Shown: piece by piece, positions 12,275 to 24,274 of the stretch | Numbering within the stretch: position 1 is the first letter of the stretch | Layout of the letters: each line of letters starts with the position of its first letter | Origin: Fistularia commersonii | Lineage: Eukaryota; Chordata; Actinopteri; Syngnathiformes; Fistulariidae | Assembly: GCA_037954325.1 (NCBI GenBank) | Contig: JBBMNZ010000003.1 | Coordinates: 7,669,965 to 7,733,964 of the forward strand | Length of the DNA stretch: 64,000 nt | Direction: 5' to 3' | Notes under the pieces: generated by a model | What the model saw: only the letters and a program-made list of their open reading frames with translations | What the model was told of the DNA's origin: nothing | Database searches by the model: none | Position numbers and translations under genes: made by a program

Positions 12275-12330
12275 TCCATCTTCTTCCGCTTATCCTGCAC
12301 ACAGGCCGCGGGGAAATGCCGGAGCATGAT
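12275..12330 (-). mobile_element. SINE tail fragment inside an ATAATG-rich tract
   Basis: CTTCTTCCGCTTATCCTGCA followed by CACAGGCCGCGGGG is the reverse complement of a SINE 3' end. It sits within a degenerate (ATAATGATA)n tract spanning about 12250-12370. It is not collinear with the fragment at 12067, since tail and body are in the wrong order, so it is a separate copy. Confidence 0.5.
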
Positions 12331-12689
12331 AATGATAATGATAATAATAATAAAAAGAATAATAATATATTGATAAAACTTACATTGTCATTTTATTTTT
12401 ATTGTCATTGTTTTTTCTGGTATCATCATTCTCATTATTATTATGATTTTTTTTAAATGATATGAATTGCCCCATTAGTAGAGCTTTGGTTGTTATTTTT
12501 TTTATTGTTTATTGTTGTTGCTAAATCAAATTTCAATCTGTGTTGTAGTTTTCTTTGGGTCTATAAGCCACTCCACGCCGGCGCTCGCGAGAAGTTCAGC
12601 ATATCACAGCGCAAGGTCCTGGCTATGCAAATGAAATGTGGTACGTACAAGGCAAGCTTCATCCCAGCTTTGTATCCATCCATTGGTTC

Positions 12690-12729
<40 letters not shown>

Positions 12730-14260
12730 CAAATCTTCCAGTTCCAGTTCTTTGCCTCCAAAGTTATTTTATTCTTGGCGAGAACATGAGGGAGAGACGG
12801 ATGCTATCAGAGAGCTGCAGACCTGCTCTCAGACGGACTAATCATGCAGCCAGGGAGAGAGATTCAGACGGAGTTCCCGCACCAAAAACACAAGGGGATG
12901 GAAGAGAAAAAAAAAAAAAAAAAAAAAAAAAAACATGCAAGAGGGTAGGAGGTAACGGAAGGAGGGAGTTGCAACAACAACGCGGGGATGCGACATGAGG
13001 GGAGCTGAGACAAATGAGAGAGGACATCAAAAAGAAAAAAAAAAAAAAAAAGAAATAAAAACAGCCCACCCTCCCAACGTTTCTTCACCAACACGTAGTA
13101 AATTGCAGTTATTGAGGCCTCAGTGGAAACCTTCAAAAACTGAGCCAGCTTGAGTCAGCAGCTTGTTGTAAAGGATGCCGGCAGTGAGTGTTGGTGGGCG
13201 AGACGCGGGGGTGAGGAGGGCGAAGAGAGGGGGAGCAGGCGCTTCAGCCGGAACGGCGCATGTCATTCCATTAAAATTGTATTGTGTTACGCATAATATT
13301 CGCTGGTATTAATGTCTCCCTCTGAAGTCACCTTCCAGGTGCCTCTGAGTCAGACGCTCACGCTTAAATTGCATCACATGATTCCCATTCACGTTTTAAT
13401 CTATTTGCAACCTTCAGGGGAGGTTTTAAATAAATTCACTATTTGTGTGTTTAATGGCACACTCTCCTGCAGTTACTATATTAGCGGGAATTTTTTTGTC
13501 ATATTTGTGAATGAAAACCAAACGCTTCTCATTTTTTATTATTTTGATTTTTGATTTCAAATGAGTTTTATTGTAAACTTAAAAACATGCAAATTTAGAT
13601 GTATGCAGACAATGACTGAAAAGTGATTATGCTAATTATCAACTTTCTATATAATACATTACATACTCCCAGGAATTCCAAAAACAAACTATTGTTTTCT
13701 TTTTTTTTTTTTTTTTTAATGTAAACTCACTGTAAATGTAATGCAATTTAAGCCTAATCTGTAATCTGACTCCCAAATTCCTGTGGAATATACAATCAAA
13801 TGACAATGTGTCTTTTCTTAATTTATCTTTAGTTTTTTTTTTTTTTTTGACAAGCATTTACTCTGAATTAGAAAAATAACAATTTTTGGAATAATTTTTT
13901 TTTTTTTTTCTTTCTTACAATTTTTTAGAGCACCACAGACTTGCAGCCTATTCAAATTCACTAGAATCTTTATAAAGGAATAAAATCCACATTGAGGAAT
14001 GGGACGCTAAATGAGCCATCATATTGGACTTTGCATTTATTTATTTTAATTAACACACAGCCCCCCTTTTATAATTGTATAATAAATTTGCTCACACTGC
14101 TGACCAGGCAGCGCAATATGAGAACATCATAATAGACCGCCAGTTTGAAAGGGGTGGGTTCGGGGGCAATCCTAAACTGGATATTGACAGTATGTGATAT
14201 ATAAGACTTGTAGATCTGAAAAAATAAATAAAATAAAAATAAATTAGATATATATAAATA
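12331..14260. other. Non-coding sequence rich in CA and A/T runs
   Basis: Contains a (CA)n at 12692-12728, an A27 run at 12907-12933, an A-run at 13034-13051 and T-runs at 13701-13717, 13833-13848 and 13897-13909. The block at 13260-13450 has balanced composition and may be unique regulatory DNA. No gene is seen. Confidence 0.65.
12692..12728. repeat. (CA)n microsatellite
   Basis: About 18 perfect CA units. Overlapping open frames reading Thr-His or Cys-Val repeats come from this run. Confidence 0.97.
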
Positions 14261-14262
14261 TA

Positions 14263-14617
14263 CTGCTCAAAAAAGTAAAGGGAACGCTTGAACAACACAA
14301 TGTAACTCCAAGGCAATCACACTTCTGTGAAATCATAGTGTCCACTCAGGAAGCAACACAGATTCATTTTGACTTGTTTTAAGGACATTACATCAAAGTT
14401 GGATCAGCCTGGAGTTTGTTTTTACATTTTAATTTTGAGTGTGATTCCTAATCCAGACATCTATGGTTGATACGATTGATTTCCATTGATAATTTTTGTG
14501 TGATTTTGTTGTCACCACATTCAACTGTGTAAAGAGCAAAGTATTTCATAAGAATATTTCATTCATTTAGATCTAGGATGTGTTTTTTAAGTGTTCCCTT
14601 TATTTTTTTGAGCAGTG
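14263..14617 (+). mobile_element. Tc1-like element lacking its transposase (MITE)
   Basis: Terminal inverted repeats CTGCTCAAAAAAGTAAAGGG (5') and the reverse complement of the 3' end, CACTGCTCAAAAAAATAAAG, are flanked by TA at 14261-14262 and 14618-14619, as for Tc1/mariner elements. The left about 100 bp (to GGAAGCAACACAGATT, near 14364) and the right about 250 bp (from CATTTTGACTTGTTTTAAGG) match, from memory, the two ends of a full-length teleost Tc1-like transposon that carries a transposase gene of about 1.2 kb between them. Here that gene is gone and the ends are fused. The first two bases of the 5' terminus (CA) also seem to be missing. It would depend on another element's transposase to move. 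Confidence 0.9.
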
Positions 14618-14619
14618 TA

Positions 14620-15045
14620 CATTAAAAAAATACATTATTCACCTCCTTCAACTGAGTAGCTGAGGTGGTTAGAAAACGGGATAGCTGAATAAGAGGGAGC
14701 ATCAGTCTTTGCCAGTGGCTGCCTCCTACCGGGCCCAAAACAGCAGTAGGATTAGCCTGTCGCTAAAGTTGTCACAGTCACAAACACACTTAGATTAGCT
14801 TCGCACATATGTTCAGTGGCAGAACCACCGACTGTGTATGACAGATCCGTCCAGCAAAGGTGGCGTTAATCAAGCGGCGAGGCGCTGTGACTACCAGCTG
14901 AGCTGACAACGACACAGGCGGTTATAGTTGAAGAGCTCCACGTCCGCAGCACTCCTTTTTCTTATCCGACTTATTTTCTTATTGTTTTCATGCTCTAGAT
15001 TTCTGCATGACTGTTGAATTATTTATTGATTTAAGTCATTCAGTA
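14620..15045. other. Unique non-coding sequence
   Basis: No gene or recognised repeat. Around 14657 the text TAGCTGAGGTGGTTAGA resembles a tRNA A box, but no B box follows at the right distance. Confidence 0.5.
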
Positions 15046-16526
15046 TCCAAATTACTCATCCTGCACTCAGATTTCACAGAGCCAATTCCAGCTGTCATTG
15101 GCTGAGAGGTCACTCCATAGCTAGTCAGTCACAGGGCCACATATAGAAACATAGAACCATTCAATCTCACATCCATGAATCATATAGAGACTTAAAAGCA
15201 TTCACTCTCTTATTCACACATCATTTTGAGGAGAGACGGCCATCCACTCTCATTACCGCATCACATAGAGCAGGAGTCCGGAAACTTTTTGAATGGGAGA
15301 GCCATAAAAGCCAAATATTTCTAAATATATTTCATTGAGAGCCATATAGTATTTTTAACGTACAATAAATTAAATATGTCTTACTTTTAGTGCGACCTCT
15401 GTTACTTGTTCGAAGTGCCGCTCTATATTTGACCGTTTCATTGATGCAATTTTATCATTGCATATTAGTCATATCGCAGATCCAAATGCAAATTCCTCCG
15501 TCCACGCAGCCTGGAATGCACGGTAATCATTGTCGTTTTTTTTTTTTTAATTATTTTTGTCATCTTTTCCGTTACAAGGGTCGAAGCTGATAACTGGTTG
15601 GCTATCTGATAAAATTGATTTCCTCACCTTTACAATGACCCGGACGATGCTCGGAAGACGTTGGTTTCCGACCCGACCGACGGGTGACCTGTGAAATTTA
15701 TCTTCAAAACTAATTTCTGTTCACTTTAAAATGACACAGTATTATGAAGAAATATCACAAGTATCTTGAAATCATTTACAAGCAAATTTTTTTCAACTCA
15801 AAATTGTCTGTGAACTATATGTTGTCACCGGAAAGCCATAGGTTCCCAACCACTGATATAGAGAAATACAACCATTCAGTCTCTCATTTACATACCATAT
15901 GGAGATAAACATTAAGTCTCACTCTCATTTATATGTCATTCTGTGACTTAAAACCATTCACCATGTCATTCAAGCATCTTATAGAGACAAACAACAATTC
16001 ATTCTCTCATTCACATGTCAAATACATCACCACATGCCCTAGGGGGACAAATAAAGTTATTTGAATGTCAATTTAGAGGCAGACAACCATTCACTCTTTG
16101 ATTCACACATCACATAGCGACGGGCAACCGTTCACTTTCATTCATGTGTCATGTAGAGATACACAGTCATCTTGTCTGTCATTCACATCATACATAGATA
16201 AAAATTAATTCACACTCTCATTCGCACATAGAGAAATATTACCAGTCACTCTTTCTTTCAGACATCATATGGCTGCTTAAAAGCATTCACTCTCTCATTC
16301 ATGCATCATATATTGACAGACAACCTCTTTCTCATGCATGTGTCAAATTGAGGGATAAAAACACTCACCCACTCATTCATGTGTCAGAGACACGCTACCA
16401 TTCATCGTCTCATTCCCTTGCAGACACGGAGAGAACACGTCATGGGAACACACCCCGCTGGAATCGAACCGCGGATGTTCTCGCTGTGAGGTAGAAGCGA
16501 TAAGCACTGCGACCCCTCGCCGCCTG
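15046..16526 (-). mobile_element. Long tRNA-derived SINE with minisatellite, split by a hAT-type element
   Basis: The sense strand is minus. The tRNA-like head lies at the high-coordinate end: an A-box-like GGTCGCAGTGCTTATCGC (around 16498-16515) and an exact B box GGTTCGATTCC (16460-16470), followed by CGTGTTCTCTCCGTGTCTGC (about 16422-16441). The tail lies near 15050-15110 (reverse complement of CAGCTGGAATTGG...GAGTGCAGGATGAG). Between them, instead of one GTGTGAATGGTTGTC unit, there are about 17 degenerate 36-45-bp units of the type CATATAGAGACA-AAACCATTCACTCTCTCATT (plus-strand sense). The run is interrupted at 15271-15855 by a hAT-type insertion. Without the insertion the SINE is about 890 bp, several times the usual length. 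A small LINE-tail-like piece (GGGACAAATAAAGTTATTTG) lies at about 16045-16064. Confidence 0.85.
15271..15855 (+). mobile_element. hAT-type non-autonomous transposon
   Basis: The ends are CAGGAGTCCGGAAAC (5') and, as the reverse complement of the 3' end, CAGTGGTTGGGAACC, about 10 of 15 bases alike. They are flanked by 8-bp duplications ACATAGAG (15263-15270) and ATATAGAG (15856-15863), one mismatch. The 8-bp duplication and CAG-type termini fit the hAT superfamily. The sub-terminal text GAGAGCCATAAAAGCC is typical of a widespread fish hAT family, from memory. No transposase frame is present in the 585 bp. It sits inside the minisatellite of the SINE at 15046-16526, so it is younger than that SINE and probably younger than its expansion. 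Confidence 0.82.
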
Positions 16527-18216
16527 ATTTTTGATTTTTGTTATTTTTATGGTTGTAAATGCTATTACTGTAATATTTAAACCACATGTTCAAACAATAT
16601 TCATTCTTGGAGCCTCTTCACCTTTCCTGTTAATGTTGTTTTGCTAAACAGTGTGAGTGTCACATGTGCAAAACAGGAAGTAAAGAAAAATAATTGAACG
16701 TACTTCCTGTCAGGTCTTTGCTCTGCATTTTGCTATTCCAGGTATTTATTTTAAGCAACAAATATTCAGTACTGATTCTTTGATGCTGTCTGACGTGAAG
16801 GGAAAAAAAAAAGTAATCAGGCCATCAAAGCAGGAAGCATCTAAATTGAATTTCCTCGTCATTTGATCAGTCTGATGGAAGCATTAGTTTATCATTAATC
16901 TTTAATCTAGAAGTTCACTCAATGGCAGAGTGGGTGAATCTCTTCTCAATTAACTTGGGTGCCACATGCGCCGAACGGCCGTCGCACATCCGCGCGCGAG
17001 GGCTCCCCAGATTGCATCGTAAAATTTTAAACGGCCGCTCCCGTCAGAATTCGTGGGCCTGACCTTGAGAAATTCCGATCTGCTACTTGGAGAGGTGGGG
17101 GGGGGGGTTACTCAGCACGGAAGGCCACGCGGAAATATATACCCCTTTCATTTCCTCAGCTCCTTTCCACTATTCATAGGGATATCCGGATTTCATTAAA
17201 AGAAAAAAAAAAGGAGCATGGGGAGATTAAAAGTTATCACCAGTCCACATGAGTCAATTATCATCTTGCTTTGGATGAGAAAGATGTTGGCTCCTCAAAT
17301 TAACCTTGGCAAACTGTAATCTCTTTATAACTCTTATCTTTGCCTTTCAAAGACGTTGATTTTTGGCCGTATCGGGGGTTTGGGTAGGGGCGGGGGGGTT
17401 TGGGGGCGCCGCCAAGAGGAGCGACATGGATGCAGATGTACAGGTTCAAGTGATCCGGTGTTTCCCTGACAGCGCGGTCAATCTCCATGTTGGAAAGGAT
17501 GAAATTATCCCTGGAAAAATTGTAAAAAAAAAAAAAAAAAAGTTTCAAAGTGGATCAATACAAGCAACTACAGCCGCACAACGAAGGAACAGAACTTTCT
17601 ATACCTCTTCCTCTGCAAAAAAAGATCAGGGCAAATCAATAGAGGAGGCAATCACACACACACACACACACACGGGGACTACACACAGAGGGATGCCGAC
17701 ACCATTGTACACTATCAACCCCCTTATCTTGATCTATGTAGGGACATGACCTTTATTGGCACGGCAGTCAGAAGTGTGTACTCCTGTGTCATTAGATTTG
17801 TGAACCTTGGCGATTGTTGCAAGCCAAGCCAAACCGGAGCGGCGCGTAATAGATTCGGTCTGACAGCGACGGCAACGAAACAAAGGCGGGAGGGAAGGGA
17901 AACGTTACGTCTTGGTTAGCATACGAATAACCTCATTACCGCACTGGGATCGTTGCAATTTATTTGTATTGGGGAGCGTGCACGTGTTTGCCACATGCAC
18001 GAATACCGGCGATAATACTAGCTTCTCCAGACACATCACCTGACGACGGCTTCCTATTCCGTGACGGCGACTCGTAAATATATTCAAATTGCATGTCAGC
18101 AACACGGAAAACGGAGTCAATGGAAAAGCCAATTATGAGTTTACAACCCCATATCTCTGCGACTGGATGGTGCTTAATTCCCAAATTTATTTTTTTCCTT
18201 CCTTTTTGTCATCCAG
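16527..18216. other. Unique non-coding sequence, partly GC-balanced
   Basis: No gene is supported. The block 16855-17100 has mixed composition with TTTATCATTAATC- and CGGCCG-type words and could be conserved non-coding DNA. An A-run lies at 17523-17541 and a (CA)n at 17653-17673. The pyrimidine-rich stretch ending in CATCCAG at 18216 precedes an exon candidate. Confidence 0.5.
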
Positions 18217-18287
18217 CGGCTCCACCTCGTAGGGTTTAAGAAATCCCGAGGATCCCTGGAGCCACGTAGAATTTTAGCAGCTTCCAG
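18217..18287 (+). CDS. Candidate internal exon (unrecognised protein)
   Basis: This is a 71-nt segment between a strong acceptor-like tract (TTTTTTTCCTTCC, then TTTTTGTCATCCAG) and the donor-like TTCCAG|GTTTGT. Two frames contain TAA or TAG. The one open frame starts on a codon boundary and reads 23 codons, including GFKKSRGSLEPRRIL, leaving two bases. Its phase matches the end of the 6103-6212 candidate. The peptide is basic and not recognised. The 12-kb gap and the absence of further candidates make a chance occurrence plausible. Confidence 0.15.
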
Positions 18288-20521
18288 GTTTGTCTACATT
18301 TTCTATGGGGGACCCTGACGTCTTTTGTTTTGCTTTGGATGGTGAAGCTGGTTATTTTATTTCATTTTCAGCATTGTTCAGTCTGCATGGCTCCCCCAGT
18401 TTTCTTTCTTTATTCATTTATTCATTCATTTATTCGAGAAGCTGGTGTTCAGTTTATCTCTGTTACACATTATGTCATTTACATGCCTGAGTTGGGGGGG
18501 GTTGAATTTTCATATATGTGCATACGTGTGCATTTGTGTGTGTGTGCGCGCATGTGAGCCATCACTGTTTCTTCCCTTCAGGTCTTTTGGCTCCCCATCT
18601 TCTCCAAGTTAAAAAGCTCGAGGAGACGTAACACAGATACATTACCTTTTTTTTATCACATTTTTTTAATTACCTTAATCCTAATGTCTATTTATAATAC
18701 ATACATATATATTTGTGTGTATCATAAGCTGCACCAACACACACATTACTTGTGCACATACAAACATGCATATATTAAACACGGGCATGGCATTTTGTAT
18801 TTCCTGGTAAGAATAAAGAGCATGAAAGATATTGGATTTTTTTTTTTTTAGGATATCTCATATGAAGACATTTTAACATCTCCTTTTACATGAATTTGTG
18901 GGTTTTTCATGCAACTGTAATTCCTGACCGTAAATGCAGTAATTTTGCCTTTTTCAAGGGATCAAACCTTCTTTGAAGGTTGTCTTGAAGGAATTCTAAA
19001 GTGGTGCGGCGGAACAGTTTCCTCCGTCCTCAAATGTAAGTAGGGGTCTGCTTTTCAGCTAGCGGCATAAATTCATCTAATTAATTCATTCATTTTGTTT
19101 CAATTACATACTTGTTGCTCTGGTAGTTCAGGCTCCATCCCAGCGGGGCAGATATAAAGTTTTGCAACTTCAACTAAAACAAACAAAAAAAAAAAGAAGA
19201 AAAGTGGAAAAAAAAAAAAAAGGTTTACTTCTGATGCTTTTTCAAATCATTTATATTTATTTATCTATGTGCTATCCCCATTGAATGAATATATACATAA
19301 TTATGATGATGATGATGACTCTTATTTCTGAAAATCAGCCCCTAATATTATCATGGTAGATCTGGTGAAAAGAAAATAATATAAAAGAACAGTACAATAT
19401 AGCGTGCCTTTAATTGTAAGCAGAAAGTGCAGGTAAAGTTATAAATATTATAAGTTTAAAACAATAGCATACAAAATATCGGGAATATAAAAAAAATAAT
19501 ATAAGCAGTCAAAGTTGTTCAAAATATGTAAATTAGCAGCAGAAAACAGCTGCTTACAGCATCAACACGGGTGAGTGCATGGATGACTGGATGGATGAAT
19601 GAATGAATGAATGAATGAATGAAGTCTATTGGGAAGAGAGCTGAGTATTAAACAGAATGCCCCCCCCCCAAAAAATAGATAAAAATAAATATATATAAAC
19701 AGTTATAACCAACATAATAACTGTACGTGTGGTCGTGATTATAAGGATAAATATGTAAAACAGAAAGCTAAGAGAGAGAAATGAGAAATTAGCCTGAAGC
19801 TTATGGGGTAATTATTATTACATTGGGTGCCACCACTGTGAGAAAAATAAATTGCGTCTGTTTAAACTATAATAATTAGTATTTGCATGGTTTACCAGCT
19901 TAATGGATGGAATGATTGACAACAGGGGTGGAAAATTGAAAGTGCTCTATAGGTATCCACTTGAATGCACTTATTCAAGTCAGCCCCTGTGTGCACTGAT
20001 GGCTTCAGATTCTTTTGCAAAAAAAAAAAAATATATTGGCGTCTTCGCACAAAAGTTTCAGAGGAGCGCACACAAAAGCAATTACTGAAGATCAATGTGT
20101 GGACACTGCGGAAGAAAGGAAGTGAGAAAGAAAGACAATATAAAAGGAAGGAACTAATGATGTGTTGGGTGCCAAAGGTTGTTAGCGACAACGCCGGTGC
20201 GCTGATGAAGCATTGATTGATATGTCATTTGACTCAGATGAGCCAGAGGAGTAAATAGACCGCACCACGCAAACGTCTCCAAGATCTTAAATAACCTACA
20301 GCGGCCACGTCACAAAGTAATCATCGTGGTATCACTAAAATAGCAAGGAAGTATTCGGCCACTATAAACAAAATATTTACAATTTAATTTCCAAGGGGGG
20401 ATTTCACTTCTAGCTCTAAAGTAAAAAAAAAAAAAAAAAAAATGAATAAAATAAAATAAATAAATAGAATCAACAACATATATGATTGAGAAAATAAATA
20501 ATGCATGCATACGGACATATA

Positions 20522-20579
<58 letters not shown>

Positions 20580-22230
20580 GGTCCATTGAAAATGACAAAT
20601 AGATGATAATTAGAATGGTTATCTCAGTAAGGCTCGATGGTGCAATATTAAATTGGACCTCTAGCTTTTCAGATTGTTTCCTGTGCTCATTGATGAACTG
20701 CCGAGGCTCCGCGGTTCGTTGCCTGGCGCAATACACAAACCCGTTCCCATAGTAATTTGTGATCGGAGCTTCATTTATTTCGCTAACAAGACCTCACTTG
20801 CTTGAAATAACTCTGCCGGATTCTACAATAGACAGAGTTAATTAGCAAAGAAATTGAAATCCGATAGGGGCCGTGTAGGTAAGGCTCCGATCTTTCCGCT
20901 TTCATTCTAATGCCAGCGATTCCATGTGCCATTGTTAAGTGATGGATTATTAATTGTCTGACAAAGCACAATACAAAAGTTACAAGTTTTTTTTTTTTTG
21001 TTTTGGCTTGGTTTTTGGCCTGAATGTCTATCCCTCCGACAAAAGGGTTCATCCTTATTCGTATTTCATGTTGATATAAAACATCTTTAAAACATATCCT
21101 AATTGTGAGTCCAAACCAATTCATATTTTAGTCATGAAATGGTGACGTGATATGTGTTCTTTTACAATAAAATTTTACTAAATACACAAAAAACTCTCAT
21201 GATCTGAAAATCTAAATATTAATCCAATTGAAACTCCTTTAAAACTTTGAAAATGAGGTAAATTGCATTCCACTGAGAAATAACCCTATTTTTTCCACTT
21301 AATTTGAGGACAGCATTAAAAATAAAAGTTTTTTTGTTTGGTTTTAAGGAAGATGTTTATTTTCCTTTCACTCTTTTAACATATTTCTTATCAAAACATA
21401 CTTGGACGAATATTTGGCAGATGCTGTAAGATCATTTAACGTCGCTCCGGCGTTGGAAAGATTTGTTGCCGAATTATCACGAAGCGCTTTGTGTGGCAGC
21501 ACCTTCGGGAAACAGACAATTTTCAGCTTAGCTTCCCTCTATGTGGCTCTTCCTATTATATGATTTTTTTTTTTTTTGTTGTTGTTTTTGTCTTGAGTCT
21601 GTGAAATCTCACTCAATGACCTAAATGGCCCGAAAGAAGACCGATGACTTTCTTAAAAACTCAATTCTAGAGTGGGGTCTGGTGAAAGAAAAGGAAAAAA
21701 AAAATCCTCTATATATGACAACAACACTTTACTATCTTCATCATATGGATCAAAAGTGACAGCTCTGTATTGCGTTTGACTACACTCAGCCCGCTCCACT
21801 GGCAGACAAATAGAAACAGTGAATATCGCTCTTCAGCCTTAATCCTTCAATAAAGCCAGTCGTGGGGGCGAACACATGGGAGGAGATGAAGGGTGAGAAT
21901 GATACGATGTGGCATTAATTTTCCCCCGCGGCTGCATTTACTATGTTTCATTCAATGACGCAAAGTCTTTCAGGGGACACCGACGGGCTAGTCAGCCATT
22001 TAGAAGAAAAAAAAAAAAAAAAAAAACTTAGGGGATTATCAAGCATGGAGCAGGAGCTGTCTAGGGCCAGACAGAGGGAGGGGTTAGAGGATGCAAGAGA
22101 TATGGAGAATAAGTGAAGGCTACAACTGGGGATGATAGAGAGATAGTGAAGTGGTGGCGGGGGGGCGGGTGGGCATCATTGGTGGATGGTAAAAGAGATA
22201 TGAGGAGAGTGGAAAGCAGGGGGGGGGGAG
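18288..22230. other. AT-rich non-coding sequence with microsatellites
   Basis: Contains (TTTATTCA)n at 18405-18436, a GATGAT run at 19302-19318, (GAAT)n at 19592-19622, a C-run at 19661-19669, an A-run at 20423-20441, a compound CA/TA repeat at 20527-20579, T-runs at 20987-20999 and 21565-21577, and an A-run at 22005-22026. No gene is supported. Confidence 0.65.
20527..20579. repeat. Compound (CA)n(TA)n microsatellite
   Basis: About 15 CA units run directly into about 11 TA units. Confidence 0.97.
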
Positions 22231-22231
22231 C

Positions 22232-22900
22232 ATAAATTTATTCAGGTGTTGGCCATGCAAGCCATTGCCGGAGATTTAAACCCCCCTCCTCCATGCTAAT
22301 GGAAACGCATCATTCACGAGAAGAGAGCTGGAGATAAATGCATCAGGGTGATTGCGGGTCGTTCTGACAGCGGCGCTTTCTCCAGGAGTCAAGGCGACAG
22401 TGGCAGCGGCGGCGGCGGCGGCGGTGGGGGGGAAAGAGGGGTTGGATGCGACTGGGAAGGGGGCGGGTTTGTTAATTACTTCATCATTATGCAGTTATTG
22501 TCCCCGCACACCCTCATCATCACATGAGCAGCTGTTATAATTATTCTTTAAACTCAAAAAAAAAAAAAACCTTCCCATGATTACGCTAAAGTTAAAAGAT
22601 CGCGATTCCTATAAGAAAAAGCATTCATTTATGCTCCATTGTCTTGATCCCTTGAGGAGTTTTGTCAACCTGCAGAGTATTAAGAGGGCAGTCCAGGGCG
22701 ACTTACGGTACACTGTGATCCCAGACAGCGACGGGTGCGTCCATCATTAGGTATGGCTTATAGACGCCATTTATGTTTAATTACTTCTGTCATAATGTGA
22801 CCGTTACATCTTACTTAACCGCAGATACCGAGACCATTATCATCCAATTTAGTTCCGCAGGTCATGTAGACCCTGCATTGGACAGACGTCGGTAAAAGAC
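22232..22900. promoter_or_regulatory. Possible conserved non-coding (enhancer-like) block
   Basis: Three non-repetitive pieces (22232-22375, 22460-22545, 22690-22880) have balanced composition and dense recognisable binding words: CATGCTAAT (octamer-like), TTCTGACAG (TALE-type), TTAATTAC, and the E-box CAGCTG beside TTATAATTATTC. A (GGC)n tract lies between them (22408-22427). The composition differs from the AT-rich, run-laden flanks. Conservation cannot be tested here, so this is an inference from sequence texture only. Confidence 0.25.
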
Positions 22901-24225
22901 AGACACAGCTTTGCCCAAGCGTCGCCGTTTTCTTTTAATCGCCGACCCCCCGCAGATGTTTCACCACTCGGATGTATCGTCGAAATAATAACCGAACATT
23001 TGACGTTCTCTTATAGCGATACTCCATTTCACCTTTGGCGCGTTCGAGAAAGAATCCCCAGAGAACCATATTGGAATACAGCAGCCTGTGCCGAGACCAG
23101 TCAATGTAATGAATGAGGCCGGTTTCTTGTTCCATAAAAATATCAAACCATCTGTTACCTGTAACCCCCTCCCTTCTTTCCCCCCCCCGCCATCATGGCT
23201 GGTGGTCGACTCCCGGAGCTGTATCAAAAGATATTGATCAAAAAACATTTTCTTTGTTTCAAATTCCGCTTTGCTATAAATGCTCCTTGCATATATAATA
23301 CTCCCGGAGGTCGTCGACAACCTTTCAGAGAACCTGCCAAAGGCATTAATCCACCTAGAGTGTCAGGTTGCCAGACACGGTGCCATTCAGGCAGGGGGCT
23401 CCGTCTGGTGTCGACGCTGACGCGACCAGAATAACGCGGATGATTCAGATTGCCATAACGCTCCGTCGACGGCGTGAAACGAGGCCTTCACAGGCGGACT
23501 CCTCGGACTTCACCCGGGTGACGAGAAACAAAGCGTCTGAATATTCTCCCCCGCAAAAAACGCTCCGGGCTACCTCTGGGTGAACCCGCCCTGAATAAAT
23601 GAAGGTTAGAGGGAAGGGCAGGGTTCAGATAACACTCTCTTTGAGGGATGAATCCACTCAGAGTCCAAAGTGTTTGGCGCCACACATTGATCCCATCCCT
23701 GGCTTAAGGGGGTCAGTTTTTTAATTTTTTTTTTTTTTTTACTTAAGCAATAATTCTTTCATGGAGGGCGTCAGAGATCACCATTTTATTCAAGACTTGT
23801 TTAAATCAGTTGCCGTACACCCTCAACACAGTGTCCACGGTTGCATCCCCTTCCTTTTTATAAAGCAATATATATTTAAATGATGTGACTAGTTATAAAA
23901 AAAAAGATTTCATATAGTATCACAGAGTGACTCATGTAGTACTGAGGCTGTTGTACTCTATAGGTTAATACTCCTTAAGTGATCAACCTGGAAACAATGT
24001 CTAGCTGACATTCGATGGACTTTTAAATAATACCAGGTGATATTGCACGGTTTGAGTTTAAAATTGCAAAGATTGCTGCGACTTGAACTTTGATGTAAAA
24101 CCGCAATTCGGGAATCCTTTGAGATTTTTTTTTAAGTGTAGTTCTCATCATTAAAATCTCATGCAATACGAAGTGCAGTTAAGAAAGTTTAGAAGAGAAG
24201 CTGCAGCAACATGGGATAAAAAAAG

Positions 24226-24274
<49 letters not shown>

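Noticed and set aside
14651..14730. Possible tRNA gene (TAGCTGAGGTGGTTAGA)
   Set aside because: It resembles an A box, but there is no B box at the required distance and no cloverleaf.
16460..16515. Possible functional tRNA with perfect B box
   Set aside because: The A and B boxes belong to the SINE head; acceptor and anticodon stems do not form, and a SINE body follows.
19090..19165. Additional SINE tail near TTCATTCATTTT and AGGCTCCATCCCAGC
   Set aside because: Only two short words match in the right order; too weak to call.
22408..22427. (GGC)n as a poly-Ala coding exon
   Set aside because: The surrounding frame is short, lacks splice borders and includes no recognised domain; treated as a simple repeat.
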